Positions 39,546 through 48,600 of a DNA stretch of 64,000 bases are shown one piece after another. Made by a program: the position numbers and the translations under genes. A model generated the notes under the pieces. The model was not told where the DNA came from, did not search any database, and was given only the letters and a program-made list of their open reading frames with translations. The DNA comes from JAEUIV01 sp033763795 (lineage in GTDB: Bacteria > Planctomycetota > Phycisphaerae > Phycisphaerales > UBA1924), in the NCBI GenBank assembly GCA_033763795.1, contig JANRJV010000016.1:4809-68808 (forward strand). The letters run 5' to 3'. Positions within the stretch are counted from its first letter, which is position 1; every line of letters begins with the position of its first letter.

Positions 39546-40552
39546 CCTTCGAATCACCCGAATGGCTCGCCTGGCTCTGGACCACTCCTTTCCTCTTCGC
39601 CGCCGCCATCCTCCACTTCGCCCGCTGCCGCTCCGCCCTCCGCCGCTTCATCGAACACCCGCTCACCGCCCAGATGGCCCCGAACGCCAGCCCCGCCGCC
39701 CGCCTCGCCCGCACCCTCCTCCTCCTCGCCGCCTTCGCGCTCGCGCTCGTCGCCCTCGCACGCCCCCAGTGGGGCGAAAGCCAGCAGCAGCTCCAGCGCA
39801 AGGGCCGCGACGTCTGCTTCCTCATCGACGTCTCCCGCAGCATGCTCGCCGAAGACCTCGTCCCCAATCGCCTCGAGCGCGCCAAGCTCTGGGTGGGCGA
39901 CGTCCTCGCCGCCGCCCAGGGAGACCGCGTCGCCATCGTCGCCTTCGCCGGCACCGCCGTCGTCAAGTGCCCCCTCACCCTCGACTACGGCTTCGCCCGC
40001 CTCGCACTCGACGACACCACCCCCGAGAGCGTCCCCCGCGGCGGGACCCTCATAGGCGACGCCATCCGCCTCGTCCTCGACGAGGTCTTCGCAGACGACG
40101 CCGCACGCTACAAGGACCTCATCCTCATCACCGACGGCGAAGACCACGAGAGCTTCCCCGTCAAGGCCGCCGAAGCCGCCCGCGAAAAAGGCGTCCGCAT
40201 CATCGCCATAGGCCTGGGAGACGAGAACCAGGGAAAGCCCATCGTCATCCGCGACCCCCGCACCGGAAGACCCGAACCCATCCGCTACAAGGGCGAAATC
40301 GTCATGTCGCGCCTCGACGCCGACACCCTCCGCCAGCTCGCCGCCGCCTCCGAAGGCGGCGTCTACTTCAACGTCGCCACCGGAACCATCGAGCTCGACG
40401 GCGTGTACAAGCGCCTCATCAGACAGTCCGAGCAGCGCGAGCTCGAAGGCGTCGAGCGCCGCCGGCTCCAGGACCGCTTCCAGATCTTCCTCGCCCTCTC
40501 CCTCGCCCTCGCCGGCCTCGCGGGCCTCGTTCCCGTCCGGAGACGCGCATGA
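39542..40552 (+). CDS. batB: BatB-type membrane VWA protein
   Basis: 336 residues. Helices at about residues 12-27 and 57-76 (TLLLLAAFALALVALARPQWG), a VWA domain with MIDAS LIDVSRSMLAEDL, VAIVAFAGTAVVKCPLTLD and LITDGEDHESFP, and a C-terminal helix (LALSLALAGLAGLVPVRRR). It matches BatB and probably forms a complex with the preceding VWA protein in the inner membrane. Overlap of ATGA with both neighbours. Confidence 0.94.
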   Translation: MTFESPEWLAWLWTTPFLFAAAILHFARCRSALRRFIEHPLTAQMAPNASPAARLARTLLLLAAFALALVALARPQWGESQQQLQRKGRDVCFLIDVSRSMLAEDLVPNRLERAKLWVGDVLAAAQGDRVAIVAFAGTAVVKCPLTLDYGFARLALDDTTPESVPRGGTLIGDAIRLVLDEVFADDAARYKDLILITDGEDHESFPVKAAEAAREKGVRIIAIGLGDENQGKPIVIRDPRTGRPEPIRYKGEIVMSRLDADTLRQLAAASEGGVYFNVATGTIELDGVYKRLIRQSEQRELEGVERRRLQDRFQIFLALSLALAGLAGLVPVRRRA

Positions 40553-41907
40553 ACCCCACGATCAGCCGCACCCCGCTCGCCGCCCTCGCGCTCCTCGCCG
40601 CCGCCTTCATCGGGGCCTCACCCTCCGCCCGCGCCGCCGCCGACGTGGGCCATCTCATCCGCCAGGGAAACCAGCACGTCCGCGCAGGCGATCTCGCCGA
40701 CGCCATCCGCATCTACGAGCGCGCCCAGGACGCCGCCCCCGACGCGCTCGAACCCCTCTTCAACGAAGGCGTCGCCCGCTTCCGCGCCGGCGAGCCCGAC
40801 AAAGCCACACGCCTCTTCCAAGACGTCGTCGCCCGAGGTGGCAACCCGCGCCTCGCCGCCGCCGCGCGCTACAACCTGGGCGTCCTCTCCCGCCAGCAGC
40901 TCCTCGCCAATCCTCCGCAGGATCCCTCCCAGGCCCTCGCCGCGCTCGCCGCCACCGCCGGCAACTTCCGCGCCGCCCTCGATCTCGACCCGCACGACCC
41001 CGACGCCGCACGCAACCTCGAGCTCACCCGCCTCGAGATGCAGCGCATGCGCGACATCATCCGCCAGCAGGAAGAGCTCCAGCGCCAGCTCGAAGAACTC
41101 AAGAAACAGCTCTCAGAGAACGCGGAAGACCAGCAGCAGGCCGCCGGCCAGCCCCAACCACAGGACCAGAATCAGGACCAGCAACAGCAACAGCAACAGC
41201 AACAACCACAGCAACAGCAGTCCCAGGACCAGCCCGGCCAGCAGCCTCAGCAATCGGGCCAGTCGCCGCAGCAGCCCCAGCAGAGCCCCCAGCAGAACCA
41301 GAGCTCGCCCGCTCCCCAGGACGCCCGCCAGCAGCTCCGCGAGCAGGAACAAATCAGCCGCCAGACCCAGCAGATCAAGGACAAGCTCGAAGAACTCCGC
41401 CAGAAGTCCGCCCCCCAACAGCAACCACAGCAACCACAACAACAGCAGCAGCAGTCCGAAGAAAACGCCGACCCGCTCAAGGACGCCGCCCAGGCCCTCG
41501 AAGAGGCCCGCCGCGAGCAGGAAGAAGCCCAGCAGAACCTCGAGCGTCAAAATCAGTCCGCCGCCCGGCAGGATCAGCAGGAAGCCGCCGAGCAGCTCAA
41601 GCAGGCCCTCGAAAAGCTCGCGACCCCCTCTGATCAGGAGCCTTCGCCCGAGGAAGAGCCCCAGCAGCAGCCCGAGCCGCAGCAGCAGCAGCCCGGCGAC
41701 CAGCAGCAGCAAGAGCAGTCCGAGCCCCAGCAGCAGCAGCAGGAATCGCCCCAGGAAGGCGAGCCCATGTCAGATCAGGGCTCCGACACGCCCGAAGACC
41801 AGCGCCTCGGCCGCATCCTCGAGAAAGAGCACCGCGACCGCGAGATCCGCAAGCGCGCCATGGAAGCCCAGCGCAGCCGAACCCGCCCCGTGGAGAGAGA
41901 CTGGTGA
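40549..41907 (+). CDS. batC: BatC-type TPR protein with long Gln-rich tail
   Basis: 452 residues. Signal peptide about 1-29. Residues about 30-165 carry TPR repeats (GNQHVRAGDLADAIRIYERA, EPLFNEGVARFRAGEPDKA, AARYNLGVLSRQQL). From about residue 190 the protein is very rich in Gln, Pro and Glu with several pure Gln runs and coiled-coil stretches (REQEQISRQTQQIKDKLEEL), ending in a basic RSRTRPVERDW. In Bat operons BatC is a TPR scaffold protein; the Gln-rich tail here is unusually long. The gene has multiple CAG/CAA runs, but no long perfect tandem repeat at DNA level. Overlaps batB by ATGA and batD by 4 nt. Confidence 0.88.
   Translation: MNPTISRTPLAALALLAAAFIGASPSARAAADVGHLIRQGNQHVRAGDLADAIRIYERAQDAAPDALEPLFNEGVARFRAGEPDKATRLFQDVVARGGNPRLAAAARYNLGVLSRQQLLANPPQDPSQALAALAATAGNFRAALDLDPHDPDAARNLELTRLEMQRMRDIIRQQEELQRQLEELKKQLSENAEDQQQAAGQPQPQDQNQDQQQQQQQQQPQQQQSQDQPGQQPQQSGQSPQQPQQSPQQNQSSPAPQDARQQLREQEQISRQTQQIKDKLEELRQKSAPQQQPQQPQQQQQQSEENADPLKDAAQALEEARREQEEAQQNLERQNQSAARQDQQEAAEQLKQALEKLATPSDQEPSPEEEPQQQPEPQQQQPGDQQQQEQSEPQQQQQESPQEGEPMSDQGSDTPEDQRLGRILEKEHRDREIRKRAMEAQRSRTRPVERDW
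41160..41465 (+). repeat. CAG/CAA-rich low-complexity region
   Basis: Within batC, runs of CAG and CAA codons encode Gln stretches, longest at 41178-41220 and 41416-41454. Synonymous mixing of CAG and CAA interrupts simple repetition, so slippage at DNA level should be limited. Confidence 0.75.
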
Positions 41908-43766
41908 GCCGCACCCTCCACACGCCGCGCTCCCCCCGCACCGCGGCCGCCGCGCGCGCCATCCTCCTACTCGCCTCCCTCGTCTTCTTCACCACGCTCG
42001 CCGCCCCCGCCGCCGCACGCCAGGACGCCGCACAGAAGATCACCGCCGTCGCCGTCACCGACGTCACGCAGGTCTACGTGGGCGAGAGCTTCCAGCTCCG
42101 CATCGCCGTCGAAGGCACGCTGAACGTCGAGCCCCCCGCCCTCCCCCCCGTCGAAGGCCTCGTCATCGTCCCCACGGGCAGCGGCCCCGTCTCATACTCC
42201 TCGCACTCCATCGTGGGCGGCAGGACCCAGAGCACCGAGTACCAGGCCTTCGTCTTCCACTACGCCGTCACGCCCTCCCGCCCCGGTGATCACGTCATCC
42301 CGCCCGTCTCCGTCCGCGCCGCCGGCCGCCAGTTCACAACACAGGAAGTCCGCTTCCGCGCCCTCCCCGGAGAGACCGACGGCGACGTCAAAGTCCGCCT
42401 CGAATCCTCCAGTCTCTCCCCATACGTCGGCGAACCGATCACGCTCAAGGTCACGCTGGGCCTGCGCCGCAGCGCCACCCGCGCAGAGTTCTTCTTCCCC
42501 GGAGTCGAGGAAAAATTCAGCCTCGTGGACGCACCGCCCAATCCCAACGTCGCACTCAGCGACTCCGTCTTCGAGCTCCTCGGCGCCAAGGTCCCCGCCT
42601 ACAGCGGCGCCACGCAGTTCGACGGCCAGGACTACCAGTCCTTCACCGCCGAACGAATCGTCATCCCAAGAGAGCCCGGACCCATCACCCTGGGCCCCGT
42701 CACCGTCACCTGCGACGTCATCATTCAGCGCGCCGCATCCATCTTCGACCGCGACCGCGTCCGCCGCGTCTCCGTCTCCTCAGACCCCGTGCAGCTCGAC
42801 GTCCGGCCTCTCCCCGCCGAAGGCAGGCCCGATCATTTCAACGGCCTCGTCGGCGCCTATCGCATCGACGCCTCAGCCTCGCCCACCGAAGTCAACGTGG
42901 GCGACCCCATCACCCTCGAGATGCGCATCGAAGGCCCGCTCCCCGGCAGCGTCCCCGCACCCGCCATCGAGAGACAGCCGCAGCTCGCCGACGCCTTCCG
43001 CATCGCCGCCTCCGACGCGCCGGGAGTCCTCGACGGCCGCGCCATCGTCTTCCGCCGCACGCTCCGCGCCCTCCGCGCCGGAGTCTCCGCAATCCCCCCC
43101 ATCGAGCTCCCATACTTCGACACACGCTCCGGCGCCTACAAAATCGCCCGCACCGACCCCATCCCCCTCTCCGTCCGCGAAACCCGCGTCGTCACCGCAG
43201 CCGACGCCGAAGGCGCCGCCGACACACAGCCCACAGCCCTGGAAGTCCGCGACAACAGCATCGGCCTCCGCGCCAACTACGAAGGCCCCGCCCTCCTCGC
43301 CGACCAATCCTTCGATCTCGCCGCCCGGCTCGCTCGCCCCGGCAACATCGCCGCCGTCGCCCTCCCGCCCGCCGTCTTCGGCGTAGCCGCACTCGCCCTC
43401 GTCGCACGCCGCCGCGCAGGCTCCTCCTCCGCAACCATGCGCCGCCGCGCCGCCGCCCTCGCCAACACCGCCCTCGACAGCGTCACCACCTCCGACGCCG
43501 GCGCCGCCGCCTCACAGGTCGGCGCCGCCCTCCGCCGATACATCGCCCACAAGGCAGGCCTCGACGCCGCACACCTCGCCAGCCGCGAAGCCGCCGACGC
43601 CGCCCGCGCCAGCGCGCCCGCCGCCGCCGACCCCGTCGCCGAGCTCCTCCGCCGCTGCGACGACGCGGCCTACGGCGGGCTCAACTCCGTCCAGGCCCAG
43701 AAGCTCGTCGAGGACGCCCGCGCCGTCATCGACCGCCTCGAGGCCTCGTGGAACGCGCGCCCATGA
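41904..43766 (+). CDS. batD: BatD-type oxygen-tolerance membrane protein
   Basis: 620 residues from a GTG that overlaps the batC stop. A signal peptide ends near LAAPAAARQ. BatD hallmarks: VYVGESFQLRIAVEG, TEYQAFVFHYAVTPSRPGDHVIPPVSVRAAGR, SLSPYVGEPITLKVTL, YSGATQFDGQDYQSFTAERIV (here in the expected order), and a membrane helix near residue 490 (VALPPAVFGVAALALVARRR) with a short cytoplasmic helical domain. Such proteins have large periplasmic beta-rich regions. Function in the Bat complex is not established. It overlaps the next gene (ATGA). Confidence 0.9.
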   Translation: MSRTLHTPRSPRTAAAARAILLLASLVFFTTLAAPAAARQDAAQKITAVAVTDVTQVYVGESFQLRIAVEGTLNVEPPALPPVEGLVIVPTGSGPVSYSSHSIVGGRTQSTEYQAFVFHYAVTPSRPGDHVIPPVSVRAAGRQFTTQEVRFRALPGETDGDVKVRLESSSLSPYVGEPITLKVTLGLRRSATRAEFFFPGVEEKFSLVDAPPNPNVALSDSVFELLGAKVPAYSGATQFDGQDYQSFTAERIVIPREPGPITLGPVTVTCDVIIQRAASIFDRDRVRRVSVSSDPVQLDVRPLPAEGRPDHFNGLVGAYRIDASASPTEVNVGDPITLEMRIEGPLPGSVPAPAIERQPQLADAFRIAASDAPGVLDGRAIVFRRTLRALRAGVSAIPPIELPYFDTRSGAYKIARTDPIPLSVRETRVVTAADAEGAADTQPTALEVRDNSIGLRANYEGPALLADQSFDLAARLARPGNIAAVALPPAVFGVAALALVARRRAGSSSATMRRRAAALANTALDSVTTSDAGAAASQVGAALRRYIAHKAGLDAAHLASREAADAARASAPAAADPVAELLRRCDDAAYGGLNSVQAQKLVEDARAVIDRLEASWNARP

Positions 43767-44590
43767 AGCCCGCACTCGCACCCATCCTCGCCCTCCTCTT
43801 CTCCCTCGCCGCCCTCGCGCCCGCCACGCACGCGCGCTCCGCCGATCAGAACCCGGAGCTGCTCGCCCGCGCCACCGAAGAGTTCCGCGCCGCAACCGCC
43901 GCCATGGAGTCCGATCGCCCCGCCGCCCTCAGGCGACTCGATACCGCCATCGCCCTCTTCGAGCAGCTCGAGCAGAACGGCGTCCGCAACGGCGGCCTCC
44001 TCTACAACCTCGCCAACGCTCACCTCCTCAAGGGAGACGTCGGCCGCGCCATCCTCAACTACCGCCGCGCCCAGCTCCTCACCCCCTCGGACCCCAATCT
44101 CGCCGCAAACCTCGCCGAGGCACGCCGCCGCGTCCAGACACTCGTCCAGCCATCGGGCACATCGCGCGCCCGCGCCGTCCTCCTCTTCTGGCACGACGAA
44201 CTCGCCCCCTCCGCCCGACTCTCCATCATGCTCGTCGCCTGGACCCTCGCATGGAGCTGCGCCCTCGCCCGGCTCACGGGCGCCTGGCGCTCCGGCTCTC
44301 TCGCCATCGCCGCGCTCGGCGCCCTCCTCGCCTGCACCATGCTGGGCTCGCTCGTCGTCTCCGCCCGTCAAACCGAATCGACCGCCGCCGCCGTCGTCAT
44401 CGCCCCCCAGGCCGTGGGCCGCAAGGGCCCCGACCTCACCGTCTACCAGCCCACCTTCAGCGAGCCCCTCCACGCCGGCGTCGAACTCCGCGTCATCGAG
44501 CAGCGCCCGGGCTGGATCCTCGCGCGGCTCGCCGACGGCCGCGAAACCTGGCTCGAAGCCTCAGCCGTGGGCCTCGTGACCCCGAACTAG
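43763..44590 (+). CDS. batE: BatE-type TPR/SH3-like membrane protein
   Basis: 275 residues from the ATG at 43763 (ATGA overlap with batD; a GTG five codons earlier is less likely). Signal peptide, then TPR repeats (GLLYNLANAHLLKGDVGRAILNYRRAQL), two membrane helices around residues 150-205, and a C-terminal SH3-like domain (GPDLTVYQPTFSEPLHAG, GWILARLADGRETWLE). This is the BatE arrangement. It ends the run of eight genes. Its stop TAG is also the start of a TAGAAT box. Confidence 0.88.
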   Translation: MKPALAPILALLFSLAALAPATHARSADQNPELLARATEEFRAATAAMESDRPAALRRLDTAIALFEQLEQNGVRNGGLLYNLANAHLLKGDVGRAILNYRRAQLLTPSDPNLAANLAEARRRVQTLVQPSGTSRARAVLLFWHDELAPSARLSIMLVAWTLAWSCALARLTGAWRSGSLAIAALGALLACTMLGSLVVSARQTESTAAAVVIAPQAVGRKGPDLTVYQPTFSEPLHAGVELRVIEQRPGWILARLADGRETWLEASAVGLVTPN

Positions 44591-44593
44591 AAT
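44588..44593 (+). promoter_or_regulatory. Possible -10 box upstream of the TlpA-like gene
   Basis: TAGAAT overlaps the batE stop codon and lies 38 nt before the TlpA-like ATG. It equals the box before the SRP RNA. No -35 is clear, so the TlpA gene may also simply be transcribed with the Bat operon. Confidence 0.35.
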
Positions 44594-44630
44594 CCTCCCT
44601 CCGCCATCCCGGCAACCAAAGGACGCACCC

Positions 44631-45254
44631 ATGCGCCGCACACTCCCCACGCGCCTCATCACGCTCGCCCTCGCCGCCGCGGCCTTCCTCCCCGCGCTGA
44701 ACCTCACCGCCTCCGCCCGCCAGACGGGCGCCGCCGACGCCGACAAGCCCCGCGCCGAGTTCAAGCGCGAATGGACCTGGGCAACCGACTCGCAGGCAAA
44801 GTGGGACAGCCTCCGCCGCACCGTCGACAAACCCGCACCGCCCCTCCAGGTCGGCCCGTGGCACAACGCCCAGTCCGTCTCGCTCGCCGACCTCAAGGGA
44901 AAGATCGTCGTCATCGACTTCTGGGCAACCTGGTGCAGGCCCTGCCGCGAGGCCATCCCCGATCTCAACAACCTGATGGACGAATACAAGGACCGCGGCG
45001 TCGCCGTCATCGGCGTCTGCAACACCAATGAACGCAACGGCGGCTCAATGATCGAGGTCGCCAGCCGCTCCGAGATCGCCATGAAGTACCCCACCGCTCA
45101 GGACCTCCGCAACCGCACCGCCGCGGCCTACGGCGTCCAATGGTGGCCCTTCATCGTCCTCGTCGACCGCAAAGGCGATGTCCGCATGACCGGCCTCCAG
45201 CCCGCCAAGCTCCGCGAAGCCCTCGACGCTCTCCTCGCCGAACAGCCCCTCTGA
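44631..45254 (+). CDS. TlpA-type periplasmic thiol-disulfide oxidoreductase
   Basis: 207 residues. Signal peptide about 1-30 (LALAAAAFLPALNLTASARQ). The thioredoxin domain has VVIDFWATWCRPCREAIPDLNNL with the CxxC pair and the cis-Pro region YGVQWWPFIVLVDRKGDV, where the usual Pro context is WWPF. TlpA-like proteins reduce or exchange disulfides in the periplasm, for example for cytochrome maturation. It follows the Bat operon by 40 bp and converges with the PEP-CTERM gene across a terminator. Confidence 0.93.
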   Translation: MRRTLPTRLITLALAAAAFLPALNLTASARQTGAADADKPRAEFKREWTWATDSQAKWDSLRRTVDKPAPPLQVGPWHNAQSVSLADLKGKIVVIDFWATWCRPCREAIPDLNNLMDEYKDRGVAVIGVCNTNERNGGSMIEVASRSEIAMKYPTAQDLRNRTAAAYGVQWWPFIVLVDRKGDVRMTGLQPAKLREALDALLAEQPL

Positions 45255-45282
45255 GCCCCGCCCCCCGCGCTCCGCCTCCCCC

Positions 45283-45322
45283 AAAAAACGAAAAAGGGCC
45301 CGCGCACACGCGCGAGCCCCTT
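45283..45322 (-). terminator. Intrinsic terminator of the PEP-CTERM gene
   Basis: On the minus strand AAGGGGCTCGCGCG, loop GTGT, GCGCGGGCCCTT forms a GC-rich hairpin with one mismatch and a bulge, followed by TTTTTCGTTTTTT. It lies 20 nt after the stop of the gene at 45342. The plus strand has only a weak T-tract, but the hairpin may also slow transcription from the TlpA-like gene. Confidence 0.8.
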
Positions 45323-45341
45323 GGTTCACGCACGCTCGCGC

Positions 45342-46697
45342 TCAGCGCCGCCGCCGCGCGCCCATCCCGCCCGCCATCAGCAGCACCAGCGCCCCAGCAG
45401 GCGCCGGCACAACCGTGATCCGGAACGCCGCCTCCACGTCGTCCGCCGCCGTACCCGGCGTGTTGTTCACGTCAACGTCCGCCGTGAAGTACACGTCGAT
45501 CAGCCCGTTCCGCCGGTCGGCGATCCGCATCGACGCGATCCCCGTGAAGTCCGCCAGTCTCCCGTTCGCGTCAGGAACGCCGTCCCCCGTGATGTCGACC
45601 AGGTCGTTCACACCGAGGATCTTGTTCCCGTTCAGCAGCAGCGATTCCAGCGAGCTCACATTCGCCACCGCCGCCCAGTCGCCGTCCTCGTTCATCGACG
45701 CGTACGTGATGTTCCCGTTGAGCGTCCCACCCCCGCCCACCGCCTGCCCCTCGCGCAGCACGATCACGCCGTCGATCATCACGAACGCGTCCGCAGTCGC
45801 GATCGCGTTCGTATCCCCCGTGATCATCCATCGGCCGGACTCGGTGATCCCCACCTGACCGAAGTTCTGATACGCCTCCACGCCGTTCCCGCCCGCGACC
45901 GCGGGAACCATGTTCCCCTCGCGGACCAGCGTCCCGCCCACCACAAGCCCCGAGCCGCTCTTGACCATCGCCGCGTCCGCGGACGTCGCCCCCGTCAGCT
46001 GCACCTCGGCCAGGTAGTTCGAACCGCTCTTGGAGAACCGGTAATCAAACGCCACCGTCGAGCCGCCCGAGTTCAGAGGCAGCGGCAGCCCCGGCACGTT
46101 CTGACCACCCAGCAGCAGAGGCGTCCCGTTAACCCCGTAAAACAGCCCGCGGTTGGACGTCGTTCCGCCCGGCGTCGTGCGCGTCCCGCCCGCCCAGTAA
46201 GGAACACCCTCCGCCGTCACGCCCGGCCGGCTCGCAAAGCTCCAGAACAGCCCGGGAAGGCTCGCCACCGGGTCGCCCTCGACCGCCAGCGGTGTGTCCT
46301 CATAGAACACCGAGTCAAACCCGCCGACCGGCCCGCCCGTACCGCTCGCCGAATACGACGACTTCCCCGAGTTGTCGATCCCGAAGAAACTCTCGAACGA
46401 CGTCTGCGCCAGCGACCCGATCGTCGCCTCGGACCGCAGCACGCTCCCCGCGCCGAACCCCGCGTTCCCGAAAACATGGCTGATCGACACACCCGCATTG
46501 TTCGTGATCAGCGTCGCCGCCCATCCACCCGCGTGGTTCACCGTCGTCGTGTCGATGCCCGTCACGAGCCCGCCCCCGACCGTGTCGCCCTCGCGCACCA
46601 GCGCCGTCGCGACCTGACCCATCGCCGCCGAGCAAATGCCCAGACCCAGCGCCCCCGCCAGCAGGCGCGCACCGACACCAAAGTTCTCGTGTGACAT
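45342..46697 (-). CDS. Secreted protein with PEP-CTERM-like sorting tail
   Basis: 451 residues. A signal peptide covers about residues 10-27 (GALGLGICSAAMGQ). The body is beta-rich, with repeats of the kind LVREGDTVGGGLV / LVREGNMVPAVAGG / LREGQAVGGGGTL, and acidic EF-hand-like stretches (DITGDGVPDANG, DVDVNNTPGTAADDVE). The C-terminus VPAPAGALVLLMAGGMGARRRR-type tail (Val-Pro motif, hydrophobic helix, Arg4) is the PEP-CTERM layout read by exosortase-type sorting. Function of the body is unknown. The start has GGGAGG 5 nt upstream. A terminator follows. Confidence 0.85.
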   Translation of the reverse strand: MSHENFGVGARLLAGALGLGICSAAMGQVATALVREGDTVGGGLVTGIDTTTVNHAGGWAATLITNNAGVSISHVFGNAGFGAGSVLRSEATIGSLAQTSFESFFGIDNSGKSSYSASGTGGPVGGFDSVFYEDTPLAVEGDPVASLPGLFWSFASRPGVTAEGVPYWAGGTRTTPGGTTSNRGLFYGVNGTPLLLGGQNVPGLPLPLNSGGSTVAFDYRFSKSGSNYLAEVQLTGATSADAAMVKSGSGLVVGGTLVREGNMVPAVAGGNGVEAYQNFGQVGITESGRWMITGDTNAIATADAFVMIDGVIVLREGQAVGGGGTLNGNITYASMNEDGDWAAVANVSSLESLLLNGNKILGVNDLVDITGDGVPDANGRLADFTGIASMRIADRRNGLIDVYFTADVDVNNTPGTAADDVEAAFRITVVPAPAGALVLLMAGGMGARRRR

Positions 46698-46804
46698 GGT
46701 TCCTCCCTCCCGCAGGGATCAACCCGGCCTGACACGAAGTCGCCCGACGTCCGGGCGCCCTCGGCGTGCGCAGCACCAGCCCGCGGGATTCATTCCTACC
46801 TACG

Positions 46805-46834
46805 TATGTACAACGACCCCGGCCCCCGGGCCAA
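46805..46834 (-). promoter_or_regulatory. Possible promoter of the PEP-CTERM gene
   Basis: On the minus strand TTGGCC (46829-46834) and TACATA (46805-46810) are separated by 18 nt and lie about 110 nt before the ATG at 46697. It resembles the TTGGCG-17-TACACT pair at 57008. This is a visual match only. Confidence 0.3.
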
Positions 46835-46859
46835 TAAATCTCGGCTGATCCCCGCAAAC

Positions 46860-46892
46860 CGCGGCGGCCTCCCTCCGCATGAATCCGCCGCG
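46860..46892. repeat. Perfect 8-bp inverted repeat after an esterase gene
   Basis: CGCGGCGG and CCGCCGCG are separated by 17 nt, 10 nt after the stop of the minus-strand gene at 46903. It could be part of transcription termination, but no T-tract follows on the minus strand within 20 nt. Role uncertain. Confidence 0.4.
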
Positions 46893-46902
46893 ATCCCGCC
46901 CA

Positions 46903-48513
46903 TCAAGGGCTCTCAGGCCGCGGCCCCACCGCCGCCGCCCGCTCGTTCCGCTTCTCCAGCAGCCACGCGATCGCCTCGGGCAGCGCCCGCGCCACCACCA
47001 GCGTGTGCCCGTAATCCTTGATCACGCGCGTCTCCACAGGCCCGCCAGCCTCCGCAACCTTCTCCGCATCCGCCAGCCGCGCAGGCGGGAAGATCCGGTC
47101 CAGCTCCCCCGCGATCACCAGCGTCGCCGCCGGCGCCGGGTCCGCCGGCGTGTCGCGATACCCCGCGATGCACACCGCGCCCGCCACGACCTCGCGCGCC
47201 CCCCACGCCAGACCCGACGCCGCGATACCCCCCAGCGAGTGACCCACCAGGTACACCCGAGAACGATCGATGTCGTAATCGACCGCCATGTCGTCCACCA
47301 GACGGCTCAGATACTTCGCCTCGGACCCCAGCAGCAGCGTCGACACCGACACCGCGATGAACCCGCGCTGCTCCGCCAGCGTGCGGATCAGCCCCGCACC
47401 GTACCCACGCATGAACATGCTCTCGTCGCCGCCCGCACCATGCAGGCACACCACCAGCGGCGCCGGCCGACGCTTCATCACCACAGAACCCGGCGCATAC
47501 ACCACCATCGGCACGCCCCGGTTCGACCCGATGTCCAGCACACGCCAGTACTCGCCCCCCTTGTATCGGAAGGGACTGCGCGCATCGTCCATCGTCTGGT
47601 ACTCGTGCCGAACCTCCCCCGCCAGCAGCATCGGGTCCGCCAGGAACTGCGCCGACCGATCCTCCGAAGGCGTCGACGTCAGCAGCGACGCACGCTTCTT
47701 CGAGATCTGAACCTCGCGGTCCAGCCGGTCGTTCGCCATGTCCACCACTTCCAGCAGATCCTCGAGCTCCGCCCCCAGCGCGTCCGTCATCGCGGGCATC
47801 ACCCAGAACGGACAAAGCACCCGCGGCTCAACCCCCTCCATCCGCGCCACCACCTCGTACCGCCCGGTCCGAAGCACCAGATCGCCCGGCAGCGCCAGCG
47901 TCGCGTCCACCGCGTCGCCAGGTCCGAACTCCGCCGCCAGATCGATCCCCACGATCGACCGCGTCGCGTTCTGCTCGCGCAGCTCGATCCGCACCGTCCG
48001 CACACCCGCCCCGGACTCCGGCACGTCGTACATCGTCTGAACACGGATCACCGGCGCCGGCAGGTCAGGCAGCGGGCAGTACGACTCCGGATCGATCCGC
48101 CCACGCAGCGAATGCACCGCCAGCTCATCACCCGTCATCGGACCGTCGTCCGTCAGGCTGTGCGTCAGCTCGTGCAGCCGACGCACCGCCTCCCCCGTCC
48201 GCTGCATGAAGAAGTCCTCGGTCAGCCCGTCGAACGCCCGGTTCACCTCCGCGACGCGCTCCGCCGCCGGCGGGTTCAGCGCCAGCACCTCTTCAAACCT
48301 CATGTACGCCATCGCCATGTCACGCCGCGTCGGCTGCACGTGCTTCGCCGCACGGAACGACCCCGTCGCAGGCCACGCCGGCGCGTCCGACCCTCCCGCC
48401 GGACTCGCTCCCTCCTGCGCCAGCGCCCCAGCCCCCCACACCGACGCGGCCAGCGCCGCCGCCCACGCCGCTCCCCGAACAACGCCAAAGCTCTTTGCAG
48501 GTGCATTCGTCAT
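46903..48513 (-). CDS. Exported alpha/beta-hydrolase (esterase type)
   Basis: 536 residues. Signal peptide about 12-33 (AAWAAALAASVWGAGALAQ). The first 270 residues are helical and beta-rich without a family I recognise. The C-terminal half is an alpha/beta-hydrolase: oxyanion region APLVVCLHGAGGDESMF, nucleophile elbow VGHSLGGIAASG (Ser), acid GELDRIFPP and His in KDYGHTLVVARALPEA. Such proteins act as esterases or peptidases in the periplasm; the long front domain may bind substrate. It is in a run of minus-strand surface-protein genes. Confidence 0.87.
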   Translation of the reverse strand: MTNAPAKSFGVVRGAAWAAALAASVWGAGALAQEGASPAGGSDAPAWPATGSFRAAKHVQPTRRDMAMAYMRFEEVLALNPPAAERVAEVNRAFDGLTEDFFMQRTGEAVRRLHELTHSLTDDGPMTGDELAVHSLRGRIDPESYCPLPDLPAPVIRVQTMYDVPESGAGVRTVRIELREQNATRSIVGIDLAAEFGPGDAVDATLALPGDLVLRTGRYEVVARMEGVEPRVLCPFWVMPAMTDALGAELEDLLEVVDMANDRLDREVQISKKRASLLTSTPSEDRSAQFLADPMLLAGEVRHEYQTMDDARSPFRYKGGEYWRVLDIGSNRGVPMVVYAPGSVVMKRRPAPLVVCLHGAGGDESMFMRGYGAGLIRTLAEQRGFIAVSVSTLLLGSEAKYLSRLVDDMAVDYDIDRSRVYLVGHSLGGIAASGLAWGAREVVAGAVCIAGYRDTPADPAPAATLVIAGELDRIFPPARLADAEKVAEAGGPVETRVIKDYGHTLVVARALPEAIAWLLEKRNERAAAVGPRPESP

Positions 48514-48600
48514 AGCGCGGCGATTCTAGAACCACGCCCCGCCCCCATGACCCGAACGTCGCGCGCAGCCTGCGCAAATCCAGGGCCGCCCCACGCGCCA

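Noticed and set aside
41160..41465. Microsatellite-type tandem repeat in batC
   Set aside because: CAG and CAA codons are mixed and interrupted, so it is protein-level low complexity, not a perfect DNA repeat.
46860..46892. Intrinsic terminator after the esterase gene
   Set aside because: The inverted repeat is perfect but there is no T-tract after it on the minus strand. It is listed only as a repeat.
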